Below, piece after piece: positions 60,632 to 64,000 of a stretch of DNA of 64,000 nucleotides. The position numbers and the translations under genes were made by a program. The stretch comes from Podospora comata (lineage: Eukaryota > Ascomycota > Sordariomycetes > Sordariales > Podosporaceae): contig CP071497.1 of assembly GCA_017354895.1 (NCBI GenBank), forward strand, positions 3,782,001-3,846,000, in the 5' to 3' direction. Numbering within the stretch: position 1 is the stretch's first letter; every line of letters starts with the position of its first letter. The notes under the pieces were generated by a model. It was given only the letters and a program-made list of their open reading frames with translations. It was not told the origin of the DNA and made no database searches.

Positions 60632-62491
60632 ATGTCGGGTTACGGAGGTTACGATGGGGGTTTAAGGAGCAGCGGGTCAATGAAGCAGTCGGAGAGATCA
60701 AGATGGACGCCACTTACACGGATGTTGTTGTCGGGCGAAATGACACAGGAAAGGCAAAAGGAACTGACTCCAAGGGAAAAGTTCGACAAGTGGATGGTGA
60801 ACGAAGGATATCGCCGAATGTAGGTGGTTTGCTTTTGGATTGCGACGATGTGGTGGGTAGGTGAAGGCTGACATATCGCCAGTTTCGTCTTCGTTTTCAT
60901 GTTCCTCCACGCCATCCTATTCGCCTTCAGCTTCGTCAATTTTGCGGTGAAGGAGAACTTACAAATAGCCCGAGACACATTTGGCCCGACGTTTATGATT
61001 GCCAGATCCGCTGCGCTGGTCCTCCACGTCGATGTCGCCTTGATTCTGTTCCCCGTTTGCCGAACGCTCATTTCCATGGCCAGACAAACGCCCCTGAACG
61101 GCATTATTCAGTTCGACAAGAACATCACTTTCCATATCACCACCGCTTGGTCGATCGTGTTTTGGTCCTGGGTTCATACGATTGCCCATTGGAACAACTT
61201 TGCTCAGGTCGCCGCTAAGAACAACTTGGGCATCTACGGATGGCTTCTCGCCAACTTCGTGTCGGGCCCGGGCTGGACTGGATACGTAATGTTGATCGCG
61301 CTCATGGGAATGGTCATCACCTCGGTTGAGAAGACGAGACGCGCCAACTATGAACGATTCTGGTACACTCACCACATGTTTATCGTCTTCTTCTTTTTCT
61401 GGTCGATCCACGGTGCTTTCTGCATGATTCAGCCCGACTTTGCACCCTTTTGCATTTCGATCGGCACCCAGGCTATCGGCGTCTTTTGGCAGTACTGGAT
61501 GTACGGTGGTTTCGCCTACCTGGCCGAGCGTGTTGCCCGTGAGATTCGCGGCAGACACAAGACATATATCTCCAAGGTCATTCAGCACCCGAGCAACGTC
61601 TGCGAAATTCAGATCAAGAAGGAGCACACCAAGACCAGGGCTGGACAGTACATCTTTTTCTGCTGCCCGGCTGTTTCTCTCTGGCAGTATCACCCATTCA
61701 CTCTGACCAGCGCTCCCGAGGAGGACTACATCTCGATCCACATGCGCGTTGTGGGTGACTTCACCAGGGCTGTTGCTGAGACTTTGGGCTGCGAGTTCGA
61801 CAAGAAGAAGGGGGATGCTTCCAAGGTTGTTGGTGTGGATCAGTCCAACGATGAGGTTGATCCCGCTCTCCGCCGTGTGCTTCCCCGTGTTTACATCGAT
61901 GGACCCTTTGGCTCAGCTTCCGAGGATGTGTTCAAGTACGAGATTTCGGTTCTGTGCGGTGCCGGTATCGGTGTTACGCCTTTCGCCTCGATTCTCAAGT
62001 CGATCTGGTACCGCATGAACTACCCTCAGAAGCGGACACGGCTCAGCAAGGTCTACTTCTTTTGGATTTGCAGAGATTTCGGCTCTTTTGAGTGGTTCCG
62101 CTCGCTTCTTCTCGCTATTGAGGCGCAGGATGTGGACAACAGAATCGAGATTCACACGTACCTGACAGCCAAGATCAAGGTCGACGACGCGACGAACATC
62201 ATGATCAACGACGCCAACGCCGACAAGGACACGATTACTGGTCTCCGGTCACCGACCAACTTTGGTCGCCCCAACTGGGATATGATCTTCAGAGGTATCC
62301 GGAAGCTTCACACGCCTGCCGAGGCTGGTGTGTTCTTCTGCGGTCCCAAGGGTTTGGGCAGCCAACTGCACGTCTTTTGCAACAAGTACAGCGAGCCTGG
62401 GTAAGTTTCAATGATCCCTAGACGGACAGTTTCATCAGTTGCTGACAACTATGACAGGTTCAACTTTGTTTGGGGCAAGGAGAACTTCTAA
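60632..62491 (+). CDS. noxB: NADPH oxidase NoxB (Nox2)
   Basis: Exons 60632-60819, 60883-62400 and 62458-62491 give 579 residues. Nox enzymes pass electrons from NADPH through FAD and two haems to make superoxide. NoxB/Nox2 is the fungal form used in ascospore germination and infection-structure development. The N-terminus (MSGYGGYDGGLRSSGSMKQS, LTPREKFDKWMVNEGYRR) and RQTPLNGIIQFDKNITFHIT point to NoxB rather than the shorter-tailed NoxA. Six membrane segments carry haem histidines (VHTIAHWNNF, TYHH-type WYTHHMFIVFFFFWSIHGAF). FAD binding is at WQYHPFTLTSAP and NADPH binding at CGAGIGVTPFAS and FCGPKGLG. It ends VWGKENF. The three-exon structure rests on the shared frame. Confidence 0.95.
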
Positions 62492-63483
62492 ACGCCATTG
62501 CCACATCTTTGCTTCTTTCCCATGATATCCTCTCCAACCAGCAACGATGGACAACGTCGCGGAGAAAAGTTAGCCCTGCGACCATGATCTGAGTGCGCGG
62601 GACGCAATGCATAGCAGATCCCGGGCTGGAGGATAGCAACGTAGGGGCCAACACCGACGCTGGCCGCGTCCTCAACTCATCCCGCCGACGACCTGTCAGG
62701 ACACCCGGTCGGGAGTCCTCCCCGCTCCACTGCCCGTACAGTTGGAGAAGAGCCCACTTCATACATCCTGTTCGGATGGTGGATTGATTACCCATACGCA
62801 TACCCATACCCTAGATATCCCACCCTATTATACCTCAGAGGCAGCCAACAGCAGCTCTCTCTCAGCTCGCATTCAGCGCTTTTGTTACATATTCTTCTTG
62901 CTATTTATATACACTTGTACCTAGTCTTTACAATATTCCCCATATTCCCATTTAAGCAAATGTTTTTTTCTCTGGCTGTTCAAAAGACAGTTTGATAATT
63001 GAGTTCTGGTAGAGAGTAAAGTGTAGATATTAGACGTGGCTTTGATGGCGGAACCATGCTGAAGCGTGCTTTCCCTGAACTGATACCACAGAGAACACCA
63101 GAAAAGTCAGCTCATTGGACTTAAATTTGGGTAGTTACAGTTTTCACCTTTAATAAGTTACCATCTACTGAATAATTCAGCGCTCCTTCCTACAGAGCAT
63201 TCCGTACCTGCCAGTTCCCCCCACCTAACCCAGGCAGCACACTTCCTCCCCGACAGGGGTCTAAAGTGGGTGACCCACTTAAATTCTCGCTCCCAATTCG
63301 CGAAGCGCGTCTCACTTTACCTCAAAGAGCTGAACGCGTCAAACTGCGCTCTCGTCCAATCTTCCTTGCTCTGACATCACGAAGCTTCGACCTCCCCTCC
63401 TCACTCTCGCAACCCTCGACAAAACCAGCGATTTTCTCACCACAACACAAAACAGCAGAGAGGACAAGAAAAAAGTCGCAACC
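62492..63483. other. NOX to RAD27 intergenic region with MCB boxes
   Basis: About 990 bp. GCGCGT (63305-63310) and ACGCGT (63334-63339) lie 144-179 bp upstream of the RAD27 ATG, listed separately. Left of them is the oxidase 3' UTR; no other gene was recognised. Confidence 0.5.
63305..63339. promoter_or_regulatory. MCB-like boxes upstream of RAD27
   Basis: GCGCGT at 63305-63310 and ACGCGT at 63334-63339, matching the MBF core seen at PRI1, SLD2, MSH2 and SPC34 in this window. Confidence 0.55.
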
Positions 63484-64000
63484 ATGGGAATCAAAAACTT
63501 ATTCCAGATCATCAAAGACGAGGCGCCCGATGCGGTCAAGGAGGGAGAGATCAAGAACCAGTTTGGGAGGAAGGTTGCGATTGTAAGTTTGTTGTCCACT
63601 CTTTTCAAACCCACCTGAGAACGGTATTTTTTGATTTTGGGGCTGAAAAAAAAAAAAAAAAAACAGGACGCCTCCATGTCAATCTACTCGTTCCTCATCG
63701 CCGTCCGCTCCGACGGCCAGCAGCTCATGAACGAAGATGGGCAGACGACGTCTCATTTGATGGGCATGTTCTACCGCACCCTTCGAATGGTGGACAATGG
63801 GATTAAGCCGCTTTATGTCTTTGACGGCGCGCCACCCAAGCTCAAGTCTGGCGAGCTCGCCAAGCGGTTCCAGCGCAAGCAGGAGGCGCACGAGGGGTTG
63901 GAGGAGGCCAAGGAGACGGGGACGACGGAGGAGGTGGAGAAGTTTAGTCGGAGGACGGTGAGGGTGACGAGGGAGCATAATGCCGAGTGTCAGAAGCTGT
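63484..64000 (+). CDS. rad27: Flap endonuclease 1 (RAD27/FEN1), N-terminal part
   Basis: Exon 1 (63484-63582, 33 codons), an 84-bp intron containing an A-run (63647-63663), and exon 2 from 63667 to the window edge. FEN1 removes 5' flaps in Okazaki fragment maturation and long-patch base excision repair. Asp34 (first codon of exon 2) and Asp86 in YVFDGAPP are the family's N-region metal ligands. The sequence [20 protein letters not shown], then [17 protein letters not shown] and [14 protein letters not shown], is FEN1 throughout. The rest of the nuclease core and the PCNA box lie beyond the window. Confidence 0.96.

Overview
The window reads as nuclear DNA of a filamentous ascomycete, most likely a Sordariomycete and probably of the order Sordariales. 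The genes are mostly split by short introns (about 50-110 bp) with GTRNGT donors and TAG/CAG acceptors. They lie on both strands without operons, and the set includes complex I, a two-type fungal NADPH oxidase, FIG1, a BCK1-type MAPKKK and DASH subunits. The order-level placement is inferred from protein resemblance, not from a search. I recognise 24 protein-coding loci. I see no transposon, no CRISPR array, no rRNA and no convincing intact tRNA.

Layout. 1-742 (-): start of a serine/acidic-repeat protein that runs off the left edge. 1536-3821 (+): GRC3 polynucleotide kinase. 4374-6079 (-): primase small subunit PRI1, divergent from 6758-9127 (+): a GH5 steryl/ceramide glucosidase. 10447-15953 (+): BCK1-type MAPKKK with a 42-residue polyglutamine. 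16406-19386 (-): GH47 alpha-mannosidase. 21124-21444 (-): a small ORF just behind TRM10 (21466-22797, -), which is divergent from MSH2 (23290-26106, +). 26510-28340 (-): RPN3. 29379-31722 (-): TAF12. 33031-34092 (-): an unrecognised Ser/Arg-rich protein. 36377-37187 (+): SPC34, convergent with 37280-38082 (-), a DsbA/FrnE-like oxidoreductase. 39727-40686 (+): FIG1. 41669-42913 (-): a Topors-like RING protein, divergent from SLD2 (43261-44841, +). 45725-49072 (-): UBP2. 49884-50742 (+): complex I 21.3-kDa-type subunit. 51191-53175 (-): a low-complexity protein gene that cannot be read without crossing an in-frame TAG. 53831-55234 (+): glutaryl-CoA dehydrogenase. 56104-57052 (+): UBC4-type E2. 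60632-62491 (+): NADPH oxidase B/2. 63484 to the right edge (+): RAD27/FEN1.

How the genes relate. Most are housekeeping genes with no shared operon logic. Five act in DNA replication, mismatch repair or the kinetochore: PRI1, MSH2, SPC34, SLD2 and RAD27. All five have ACGCGT/WCGCGW boxes within about 160 bp of the start codon, the core bound by MBF-type G1/S regulators, so they may be co-regulated. A second theme is ubiquitin/proteasome function (RPN3, Topors-like E3, UBP2, UBC4). A third is fungal cell signalling and fusion (BCK1-type MAPKKK, FIG1, NoxB). I found no clearly novel multi-gene system. The best leads are the shared G1/S boxes, the interrupted gene at 51-53 kb, the dicistronic-looking TRM10 locus and the undecided TAF12 N-terminus.
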